Positions 19,482 through 26,040 of a DNA stretch of 64,000 nucleotides are shown piece by piece. The notes below the pieces were generated by a model that did not search any database, had not been told where the DNA came from, and was given only the letters and a program-made list of their open reading frames with translations. Origin of the DNA: Rhodobacter sp. 24-YEA-8 (GTDB taxonomy: Bacteria; Pseudomonadota; Alphaproteobacteria; Rhodobacterales; Rhodobacteraceae). The number at the start of each line of letters is the position of its first letter. Position 1 is the first letter of the stretch. The stretch lies in NCBI RefSeq assembly GCF_900105075.1, contig NZ_FNSK01000001.1:1315001-1379000 (forward strand), in the 5' to 3' direction. A program made the translations under genes and the position numbers.

Positions 19482-20393
19482 ATGAGCATCACCGCAGCAA
19501 TGGTGAAAGAACTGCGCGAATCGACCGGCGCAGGCATGATGGACGCCAAGAAGGCGCTGACCGAAGTGAATGGCGACATGGAAGCCGCCGTTGACTGGCT
19601 GCGCACCAAAGGCCTTGCGAAAGCGGCCAAGAAGGCTGACCGCGTTGCCGCAGAGGGTCTGATCGGCGTGACCGTGGCCACCGGCAAGGGCGTCGCCATC
19701 GAGATCAACTCGGAAACCGACTTCGTGGCGAAAAACGCTGACTTCCAGAAGCTCGTGCGCGAGATCACCGAAGTTGCGCTGACCACTGCGAATGATGTCG
19801 AAGTTCTGAAAGCCACCCATCTGAACGGCAAGCCCGTCTCGGAAGTGCTGACGGATGCCATCGCCCGTATCGGCGAGAACATGACGCTGCGCCGGATGCA
19901 TGTGCTGGAAGGCGATACCGTCGTCTCCTATGTCCACAATGCGGCTGCTGACGGCATGGGCAAGATCGGCGTTCTCGTCGCGCTGAAGGGCGATGCCGCC
20001 AAGGCGCAAGAGATCGGCAAGCAGTTCGCGATGCATATCGCGGCCACGAACCCGCTCTCGCTGTCGGAAGCGACCCTCGACCCGGTCATCGTCGAGCGCG
20101 AGCTGCAGGTGCAGACGGCCAAGGCGCTGGAAGAGAACTCGACCTCGGACAAGCCGAAGCCCGAGCAGGTGATCCATAACAACATCATCCCGGGCCGGAT
20201 GAAGAAATTCCTCGCCGAGAACACGCTTCTGGGTCAGGCATTCGTCATCAATCCCGACCTGACCGTCGAAGCGGCGGCCAAAGAAGCCGGCGTCGAGATC
20301 ACCGGCTATGCCCGTGTGGCGGTTGGCGAAGGCATCGAGAAAAAAGAAGAAGATTTCGCCGCTGAAGTCGCCAAGACGCTGGCTGGCAGCTGA
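19482..20393 (+). CDS. tsf: Elongation factor Ts
   Basis: Nucleotide exchange factor that recycles EF-Tu-GDP. The 303 residues start with the UBA-like helix pair [21 protein letters not shown], then the TDFVAKN signature of the core domain (about 80-86), then the coiled-coil insertion and C-terminal module. AAGGAG stands eight bases before the ATG. Organised as rpsB-tsf and closed by a clear terminator. Confidence 0.98.
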   Translation: MSITAAMVKELRESTGAGMMDAKKALTEVNGDMEAAVDWLRTKGLAKAAKKADRVAAEGLIGVTVATGKGVAIEINSETDFVAKNADFQKLVREITEVALTTANDVEVLKATHLNGKPVSEVLTDAIARIGENMTLRRMHVLEGDTVVSYVHNAAADGMGKIGVLVALKGDAAKAQEIGKQFAMHIAATNPLSLSEATLDPVIVERELQVQTAKALEENSTSDKPKPEQVIHNNIIPGRMKKFLAENTLLGQAFVINPDLTVEAAAKEAGVEITGYARVAVGEGIEKKEEDFAAEVAKTLAGS

Positions 20394-20427
20394 TCTTCCG
20401 GATCCTTTCCGGGATCCATCTGCTCCG

Positions 20428-20455
20428 GGGCCGTACCGCAAGGTGCGGCCCTTTT
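20428..20455 (+). terminator. Rho-independent terminator after tsf
   Basis: Ten-base arms GGGCCGTACC and GGTGCGGCCC (one G-T pair) close a GCAA tetraloop and are followed by TTTT, 35 bases after the tsf stop. Confidence 0.9.
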
Positions 20456-20553
20456 CCATTCAATGGCTCTGACATGCTGGCAAGCTGGCTGGCATCTCTT
20501 CGCCTTTACTGATTAATCCGGTGACTATCCGGCAAACAGACAGGGCAGGCGGG

Positions 20554-21342
20554 TCAGCCGGCAGCCTGGGCCAGTGGCTCGGGGAACTGCTGGAAGATCA
20601 TGTTCAGGAGCGCGCCTTTCGCAACCGCCTGAGCCGTGGTCTCAACCGCCAGCGCATCACGCGCGAGGCGCAGGTGTTTCTCAACCATCGCCGGTGAAAC
20701 CCCCATCAGCAGCGCCACATCCTGGGTGGTCTTGCCATCTGCCACCCATTCCAGCGCTTCACGCTGGCGCGGGCTGAGCGTGCGCGCCTTTGAAAGCTGC
20801 GGCAGCTGGACGATCCGCAAATGCATCATATGTGCAATGGCGGTGATCTCATCGCAACGTTCGGTAAAGATGCGCTCGACATCGACATGGTCGAGATTGG
20901 TATCGGCGATCAGCCCAAGCGCGCCCTTGGCACGGCTCGACGCTTCCGGGAAGCTGACCGTAATACCAGCTTTGATGCCGAGTGCATTGTTCTGACGTAC
21001 AATTTCCGCTTCCTCCGGCGCAAGTTTGCCGGCGGCAAAGGCGTCATGCACCCATTTCCAGGTACGGATTCCGGAATTGCGCTCGGCCCAGCGGAAAACG
21101 GGGCTGCGGCTGAAAAGACCGCTTTCAAAGTAGCGGCGGGCATAGTCCTGGTTCATTGTGCTGAGAAACAGCGCATCATCCGGGTCGCCGATCGTCTTCA
21201 GGTGACGAAAGCGGGTAAAGCCGTAATTCGCCCGGGCAAAGCCCATAGCGGCGAAATGCCGGGTCGCGACCTCCCAAGTTTCGTCAATGCTCGCCGATTG
21301 CGCGATATCGCCAAGAAGCTCGAGGACTGAACTGCGGGTCAT
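20554..21342 (-). CDS. LuxR-type regulator with autoinducer-binding-like domain (orphan)
   Basis: A 262-residue transcription factor with an N-terminal autoinducer-binding domain (about 15-170) and a C-terminal GerE/LuxR helix-turn-helix (LSPRQREALEWVADGKTT, then VSPAMVEKHL, about 188-232). No luxI-like synthase is nearby, so it is a LuxR solo. In the ligand pocket the residues usually conserved for acyl-homoserine lactone contact are altered: the Trp57 position (TraR numbering) is Tyr67 and the Asp70 position is Ser80, whereas Tyr71, Pro81 and Trp95 are kept. It may therefore bind another ligand or none. GGAGG stands five bases before the ATG, and a possible operator lies about 40 bases upstream. 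Confidence 0.88.
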   Translation of the reverse strand: MTRSSVLELLGDIAQSASIDETWEVATRHFAAMGFARANYGFTRFRHLKTIGDPDDALFLSTMNQDYARRYFESGLFSRSPVFRWAERNSGIRTWKWVHDAFAAGKLAPEEAEIVRQNNALGIKAGITVSFPEASSRAKGALGLIADTNLDHVDVERIFTERCDEITAIAHMMHLRIVQLPQLSKARTLSPRQREALEWVADGKTTQDVALLMGVSPAMVEKHLRLARDALAVETTAQAVAKGALLNMIFQQFPEPLAQAAG

Positions 21343-21383
21343 TTGGGCCTCCTTCGGCGTAGCGGTATATGAGCCGCCAGGCC

Positions 21384-21400
21384 AGTTGCTACTGGTAACT
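21384..21400. promoter_or_regulatory. Near-palindrome upstream of the LuxR-type gene
   Basis: AGTTGC and GTAACT (one mismatch) surround five bases, about 42 bases before the regulator's ATG. Spacing and size are compatible with an autoregulatory lux-box-like site, but the sequence is not the classical lux box. Confidence 0.3.
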
Positions 21401-21874
21401 TTCTTCTACCTATGCAGACGCCCGCAACCTGTCGAGCCTTGGTGAGCGTTGCAGAAAAATGTGACGGAAGATGTCATATTTCTCGCTGTGTTGTCGCTTA
21501 CCGAGGCGTGATCAGTCTCATGAATGAGATACATGTTAACATAATCAATGCCTTATTGAGAAAATGTGACGAAAAACATATCATCCTGCGTCGCTGCGCA
21601 ACTCCTGCACAGTAACCGAATTTGCGTTCATTGCCTGAATGCCCCCAGCTGTTCGATGCGCGGCAGATGGTCGGGCATATTGCCAGGGTTGCGCCTGTAT
21701 GCCCAATGCTTGACCCAAGGAGAAGCATTGCTGCTGGCTGTGGCCTGAGACTATGCCGCGACCCTTTCTCAGCCTCTGCGGCTTTGGCTTCCTCGACGTC
21801 CTCGGTCCCACAAGAACCATGAAATCTACGAACCCGGATTTGGAAATCGTCGTGCCAATAGCGCTTGCCTGTAG
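21401..21874. other. AT-richer gene-free stretch with a direct repeat
   Basis: About 470 bases between the LuxR gene and the prophage remnant, visibly less GC-rich than its surroundings and without a convincing frame. It holds two copies of a motif around AAAATGTGACG (near 21456 and 21561, about 106 bases apart); the first also contains TGAC and GTCA spaced by seven bases. Possibly old regulatory DNA of the integrated element. Confidence 0.35.
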
Positions 21875-22150
21875 GTCGCGAAATACCGGGCGGGCCTGCA
21901 CCGGTATTTCACCAACGAGACCATCCGGGACAGGTTGCCTGCGCCTCGTGATGCGGCATTCACCTCGCTGGCCTTCAACATCGGGATCGCAGGGGCTGGG
22001 AAGTCCACCGCCACCCGGCGACTGAATGCCGACGACATTCCCGGTGCCTGTGATGCCCTGACGTGGTTCAACAAGGCCGGCGGGCGAGCGGTGCGCGGGC
22101 TGGTGGTTCAGAGGGCTGAGGAGCGCGCGCTATGTTTGAAAAAGGCCTGA
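21875..22150 (+). pseudogene. 5'-truncated phage lysozyme (GH24 endolysin)
   Basis: The frame reads VAKYRAGLHRYFTNETI, then DAAFTSLAFNIGIAGAGKST, LTWFNKAGGRAVRGLVVQR and AEERAL. This is the C-terminal two thirds of the T4/P21-type lysozyme family (the FxxNxG segment and the WNKAGG-like RRxxER end). The N-terminal part that holds the catalytic Glu is missing: the frame meets a stop (TAG) at 21872, and no upstream frame restores it. TTG 21935 could start only a shorter, inactive piece. It probably once cut peptidoglycan for phage release and is now dead. Confidence 0.65.
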
Positions 22151-22404
22151 TCTATGCCGGTGCAACCAGTATCGTTTTCTCGGCCGGCGTCTGGACCGGC
22201 CTTACCTGGGAGCGCCGGTCGGGGGCGGAGAATTTGGCAGCCGCCGCGACGGTCGCCCTGCAATACGCAGCCAGCGCCAGCGAAGTCCAGCAATCTGCAA
22301 CCTATACTTTCGGGGAGATCGTCCGCGATGCGACTGCAGATCCTGATTCTGATAATTGCGCTCTCGGGCTGCGGGACCCGGAGCACCTCAACCGCCTTCG
22401 CTGA
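22132..22404 (+). CDS. Small membrane protein, i-spanin (Rz)-like
   Basis: A 90-residue product with one N-terminal membrane helix (about 5-24, IYAGATSIVFSAGVWTGL), then a periplasmic, Ala-rich helical stretch (about 28-65) and a short tail ending DPEHLNRLR. Size, topology, overlap of 19 bases with the endolysin end, and a lipoprotein frame nested in its 3' end match the inner-membrane spanin of phage lysis cassettes. I recognise the architecture, not a close relative. It may survive intact while the endolysin is broken. Confidence 0.5.
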   Translation: MFEKGLIYAGATSIVFSAGVWTGLTWERRSGAENLAAAATVALQYAASASEVQQSATYTFGEIVRDATADPDSDNCALGLRDPEHLNRLR

Positions 22405-22540
22405 TTGCGACCGCCCGGTGCTGATCCCTGAGCGGGACATCACCCGGGCGGAGGTTGCCAGTCTGTGGGGGCAGGACCGCGCGCTGCGCTGGTCACTTGT
22501 CGCGCCCGGAATGCTGCTGCGTCACGTATCGATCCGGTGA
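22328..22540 (+). CDS. Short lipoprotein, o-spanin (Rz1)-like
   Basis: Seventy residues beginning MRLQILILIIALSGCGTRST: a short signal sequence with lipobox LSGC, so Cys15 would be lipidated. The mature part is only about 55 residues (CDRPVLIPERDITRAEVASL...). It starts inside the i-spanin-like gene in a different frame, the embedded Rz/Rz1 arrangement. Together the pair would span the periplasm and fuse the two membranes at the end of lysis. Function inferred from architecture. Confidence 0.5.
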   Translation: MRLQILILIIALSGCGTRSTSTAFADCDRPVLIPERDITRAEVASLWGQDRALRWSLVAPGMLLRHVSIR

Positions 22541-22610
22541 GCCTGCGGTGAGAGCGGGCGGTGGTATGCGACCAACCCAAGCAGGCACAAAGAGAGAACC
22601 TCTGAAGAAG

Positions 22611-22946
22611 CTAGCTACGAAAGGATTTAATCCCCCGGGCGCCGCGGCCGAAATGACCACCGGTTGAAGTTGAGATGGGCTCTTCGCAGAAGTCAGACAC
22701 GCACAGTGCGTAGATGTGTTCAAGCTCGATCTTCTGGGAGCCAAGTAGGTTAAACATGGCTGATGCGGATTTGCTGTCGTCCGTGGTCTTGCCTTCAGAG
22801 TGGCGCTGGAGCCAGTCCAGGATGCTGGAAATCAATAAGAAATGTTCTGCGCTCAAACGAAAAATTCCAAAACCCAAGGTGCCAAAGAGGCGACGGCTAC
22901 TGAAAACAACACTACAATCTAAGCGCGATTCTGTCTGGTGTGTCAA
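22611..22946 (-). CDS. Hypothetical protein of doubtful reality
   Basis: Open frame of up to 111 residues with a natural-looking amphipathic stretch (LSAEHFLLISSILDWLQRH, then MFNLLGSQKIELEHIYALC). It is unlike anything I recognise. Base composition is lower in GC than the genome, consistent with element-derived DNA, and a plus-strand frame (22714-22965) overlaps it. No convincing ribosome site was seen. It could be a real cargo gene or chance. Confidence 0.25.
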   Translation of the reverse strand: MTHQTESRLDCSVVFSSRRLFGTLGFGIFRLSAEHFLLISSILDWLQRHSEGKTTDDSKSASAMFNLLGSQKIELEHIYALCVSDFCEEPISTSTGGHFGRGARGIKSFRS

Positions 22947-23068
22947 TTGCTATACAACTGTTTAACAGCTGGATCCGGCGGTTGGGGCTATATGTACCTT
23001 GCCCGCCCACCGGATGACCGGGCCGTGGTGAGCGGAGCCCGGCTGATGGCGCTGATCGATGCAGGGTG

Positions 23069-23314
23069 TCAGGCTTGATCCCGCTTTCGTTCTGCCAGAT
23101 CATGTACAATCTGGCAGCGGTCACTCCATTCCCATTTGTGCTGCCTGAGCGCGACCTCGCACCCAGCGGCCCGGGCAAACTCCTGCAGTGCAGACGGCGC
23201 GTCTTAGGTGCCGGCCAGTGCGACATAGCGCGCGCGGCTGTATCTGCCTGATCGGCCGTATCTGTCACAGATGAGGTGGACTGTATCGGGTAGCGGCATG
23301 GTTGTACGGGACAT
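23069..23314 (-). pseudogene. Small phage-type gene interrupted by a stop codon
   Basis: From the ATG at 23314 the frame gives MSRTTMPLPDTVHLICDRYG then SRARYVALAGT, meets TAA at 23204-23206 (codon 37), and continues in the same frame as DAPSALQEFARAAGC and DRCQIVHDLAERKRDQA to a stop at 23069. The amino-acid character and codon use look protein-like on both sides of the stop, as expected for a recent nonsense mutation (CAA or GAA to TAA). No function is recognised. A plus-strand frame ending at 23078 (RPPDDRAVVSGARLMALIDA) converges on it and may be the tail of another broken gene. Confidence 0.45.
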
Positions 23315-23617
23315 GGGCGACTCGGATGGGCCGGGATTTCACGTGTTCATGATTTGTTTCAGATATACAATGGCCGTGCGCACTGTCAGTTCCTGGCTCT
23401 GCCCGGGCTGATCACCGCAGGCATCCTGATTGCAAAGTCCTCGGTCTGTGGCCGGGGGCCTTGGCGTGAGACAGGTCGAATCGGGAACATAGTCTGGGGG
23501 TCAATTGCCTTTTATTGCGGTTTTGTTCCCATTGAGAGCCGGTGTGGATAGTAAAAGCCTATGCCATCAATGGCTGCCACCGTCTTGAAATCAAACACAA
23601 AAAACCGTGTGGAGATC
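23315..23617. other. Gene-free stretch before tRNA-Gly
   Basis: About 300 bases with only a short plus-strand frame (23354-23551, LPGLITAGILIA...) that I do not recognise. No copy of the tRNA 3' end, no inverted terminal repeats and no transposase fragment could be found. Confidence 0.3.
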
Positions 23618-23691
23618 TGGAGCGGGTGAAGGGAATCGAACCCTCGTATTCAGCTTGGGAAGCTGCTGCTCTGCCATTGAGCTACACCCGC
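23618..23691 (-). tRNA. tRNA-Gly, anticodon CCC
   Basis: On the minus strand a complete cloverleaf with encoded 3' CCA (74 bases): acceptor GCGGGTG pairing with CACCCGC, D arm GCTC/GAGC, anticodon loop TTCCCAA giving anticodon CCC, and T arm GAGGGTTCGATTCCC. The first anticodon-stem pair is a G-A mismatch. It closely matches the bacterial glycine CCC isoacceptor. Its 3' end faces the prophage remnant, the side on which tRNA-integrating phages lie. Confidence 0.95.
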
Positions 23692-23763
23692 ATAGCCGTT
23701 CAGCTACGCGAGTAGCGATGTAAGGTCAAGCGGGGCTCTGCGGCCGATTGCGATTTTTGGGTA

Positions 23764-25800
23764 TCAGCGCCGGCGCCGGCGGCCTTCTCCTCCGCCGGAT
23801 CCTCCGGTGTTGAAGGAGACATCGGGCAGGGTGACCACTTTTGCGAGTTCGGGGAAGTGATTGACCGCATTGGGAATTGCGCTTGCATTGACGAAATGCT
23901 CCTGAAAGCGCGGCTCAATCGCGGTCTCGACCTTGTGGATCTCGTGTACAGTCGCCTCGATCTGATCGCGCGCCGCACGGTTCAGAAGCGCGATCCGCGC
24001 GCCGGTGCCGGCGGCATTGCCGGCCGAGCTGACATGATCCAGCGGCACATCCGGGATCATTCCCAGCACCATTGCGTGTTTTGGCGAGATATGCGCTCCA
24101 AAGGCGCCGGCGAGGGTCACGCGGTCGACATGATCGATGCCCATCGCATCCATCAGGAGTTTGGCCCCGGCATAGAGTGCCGATTTTGCCAGTTGAATCG
24201 CGCGGATATCGCCCTGTGTTACAGTGATCCGCGGGCCGCCCTCTGCGCTGGCATCATGGATCAGATAAGAGAAGGTACGGCCGTGCGGCTCGGCGCGCGG
24301 CGTGCCGGTCTGATCGGGGCCGCCGATCAATCCGCTCGCATCGACGAGGCCCGCCATCCGCATCTCGGCCACGGCTTCGATGATGCCGGAGCCGCAGATG
24401 CCGGTGATGCCGGTTGTTGCGGTGGCTTCGGTGAACCCCGGCTCATCCGACCAGAGTTCGGATCCGATCACCCGGAAGCGCGGCTCTTTCGTGATCGGGT
24501 CGATGGTGATGCGCTCAATCGCACCTGGGGCCGCGCGCTGGCCGGAGGAAATCTGCGCCCCTTCAAAGGCGGGACCGGTGGGCGAGGAACAGGCCAGAAC
24601 CCGGCTTTCATTCCCAAGCAGGATTTCGGCATTGGTGCCGACATCAACAATGAGCACCATGTCTTTGGATTTATTGGGTTCCTCGGATAGTGCCACCGCT
24701 GCGGCATCGGCACCGACATGGCCGGCAATACAGGGCAGGACATAGACCCGGGCATTGTGGTTCATCGCTGTCAGATCCAGCGCGCGCGCGTCTAGCGTGA
24801 GAGAATCCGATGTTGCCAGCGCGAAAGGCGCCTGGCCGAGTTCCACCGGATCAATCCCGAGGAAGAGGTGATGCATCACGGGATTGAAAACAATCACCAT
24901 TTCATAGATTTGCCCGGGCGAAATACCAGCTTCCTCCGAGATCGACAGTACCAGATTGTTGATCGCCTCGCGCACGGCTCTGGTCATTTCGACATCGCCG
25001 CCCGGGTTCATCATCGCATAGGACACCCGGCTCATCAGGTCTTCGCCAAAGCGGATCTGCGGGTTCATCAGCCCCGAAGAGGCCAGAACTTTGCCGGTCG
25101 AGAGGTCGCAAAGATGCGCCGCGATCGTGGTGGAGCCGAGATCGACAGCGAGGCCGTAAAGCGGCTCTTCCGCATAGCCGGGGAAGAGATCGAGGATACG
25201 ATGCGCCTCGTCGTGATTGCCCTGGTTCAGGATCGCTGTGACCTTCCATTCGCCCTTGCGCAAGACTGTCTGGAGCTTGCGCAATATGGTAAGATCAGCT
25301 GTTACATCTTTGATTTTCCACTGATCCTGCAGGGCGCGCTTCAGACGTTCGAAATCACCGGTGGGGATATGCATGTCGGGCTCTTCAACCTCGACATAAA
25401 AGCTGCGGGTGGCGGGATCCATGGCAATGTCACGCTCGGTGGCGGATTTGCGGATCACCTGTTTATGAACCTGGCTCTCGGGGGGAACGTCGATAACGAT
25501 ATCGCCCATCACTTTGGCCTGGCAGCCAAGGCGGCGGCCTTCCTTCAGCCCACGGATACGGTTGTAGCGATCCTCGACCGCGTTCCATTCCGAAAGCGCG
25601 CCCGGCTCGACCGTGACGCCGTGTTTCGGGAATTCACCATATCCCGGGGTGATCTGGCATTTCGAGCAGATGCCGCGCCCTCCGCACACTGAATCGAGAT
25701 CGACGCCAAGGCTGCGTGCGGCCTGGAGGACCGGAGTGCCATGCGCGAAACGTCCGCGCTTGCCCGATGGGGTGAAAATGACGAGTGCGTCTTCTGACAT
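23764..25800 (-). CDS. ASKHA-type [2Fe-2S] ATPase (DUF4445), corrinoid reductive activator-like
   Basis: Resembles RACo/RamA-type proteins, which use ATP to drive one-electron reduction of inactive Co(II) corrinoid proteins. The 678 residues start with a plant-type ferredoxin domain whose ligands are visible: Cys39, Cys45 and Cys48 in SVCGGRGICSKCQ and Cys93 in RLGCQAKV. A linker and then the ASKHA domain follow, with phosphate-binding LAVDLGSTTIAAHL (about 218-231), MVLIVDVGTNAEILLG (about 381-396), and adenosine-loop GICGSGIIEAVAEM (about 475-488). The C-terminus ends in a Gly-rich then Arg-rich tail (GGSGGGEGRRRRR). No corrinoid methyltransferase gene is adjacent, so its partner must be elsewhere. 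Confidence 0.85.
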   Translation of the reverse strand: MSEDALVIFTPSGKRGRFAHGTPVLQAARSLGVDLDSVCGGRGICSKCQITPGYGEFPKHGVTVEPGALSEWNAVEDRYNRIRGLKEGRRLGCQAKVMGDIVIDVPPESQVHKQVIRKSATERDIAMDPATRSFYVEVEEPDMHIPTGDFERLKRALQDQWKIKDVTADLTILRKLQTVLRKGEWKVTAILNQGNHDEAHRILDLFPGYAEEPLYGLAVDLGSTTIAAHLCDLSTGKVLASSGLMNPQIRFGEDLMSRVSYAMMNPGGDVEMTRAVREAINNLVLSISEEAGISPGQIYEMVIVFNPVMHHLFLGIDPVELGQAPFALATSDSLTLDARALDLTAMNHNARVYVLPCIAGHVGADAAAVALSEEPNKSKDMVLIVDVGTNAEILLGNESRVLACSSPTGPAFEGAQISSGQRAAPGAIERITIDPITKEPRFRVIGSELWSDEPGFTEATATTGITGICGSGIIEAVAEMRMAGLVDASGLIGGPDQTGTPRAEPHGRTFSYLIHDASAEGGPRITVTQGDIRAIQLAKSALYAGAKLLMDAMGIDHVDRVTLAGAFGAHISPKHAMVLGMIPDVPLDHVSSAGNAAGTGARIALLNRAARDQIEATVHEIHKVETAIEPRFQEHFVNASAIPNAVNHFPELAKVVTLPDVSFNTGGSGGGEGRRRRR

Positions 25801-25970
25801 GGGTTTGGCCTCTGGTCCTCTCGCGCAACCCTGGTTCTAGCGGGAATGGGCGGCGGGGCAAGGGCGGGAAGCGTCAGGTTGCGACCTGTTCGCGGCGTGA
25901 TCGCGACATGAGCGGGCGCGACATCCGGGCCCTGAGCTGAGGCAACGCGGTCGGGAGCCGGCCGCCGAGG

Positions 25971-26003
25971 CCCCGGAGTATTTGTCTGAGGAAGAAAAGG
26001 GGG
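25971..26003 (+). repeat. Intergenic motif upstream of uup
   Basis: CCCCGGAGTATTTGTC followed by TGAGGAAGAAAAGGGG. A close copy lies before cimA (30529-30560), and a related motif (CCGGGATATTTAGAGACAG) forms the inverted repeat at 35618. It sits 38 bases before the uup ATG. Confidence 0.5.
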
Positions 26004-26040
26004 AGTTGACGGCATTCAATGCTGCGCATAGCGGAGGCGC

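Larger units (their letters stand above)
21875..23314. mobile_element. Decayed prophage remnant: lysis module and broken frames
   Basis: This block contains a 5'-truncated GH24 endolysin, a small membrane protein overlapping its end, a short lipoprotein overlapping that in another frame, and a minus-strand frame broken by a stop codon. This is the usual endolysin/i-spanin/o-spanin order of tailed phages. There are no capsid, integrase or replication genes, and the surroundings are low in coding content. It ends about 300 bases from the 3' end of a tRNA-Gly gene, a common integration target. No duplicated tRNA 3' end was seen, so the exact borders are unknown. Confidence 0.6.

Noticed and set aside
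21401..23617. Direct repeat of the tRNA-Gly 3' end as a phage attachment site
   Set aside because: Looked for copies of GGTTCGATTCCC and CACCCGCTCCA in either direction in this stretch and found none.
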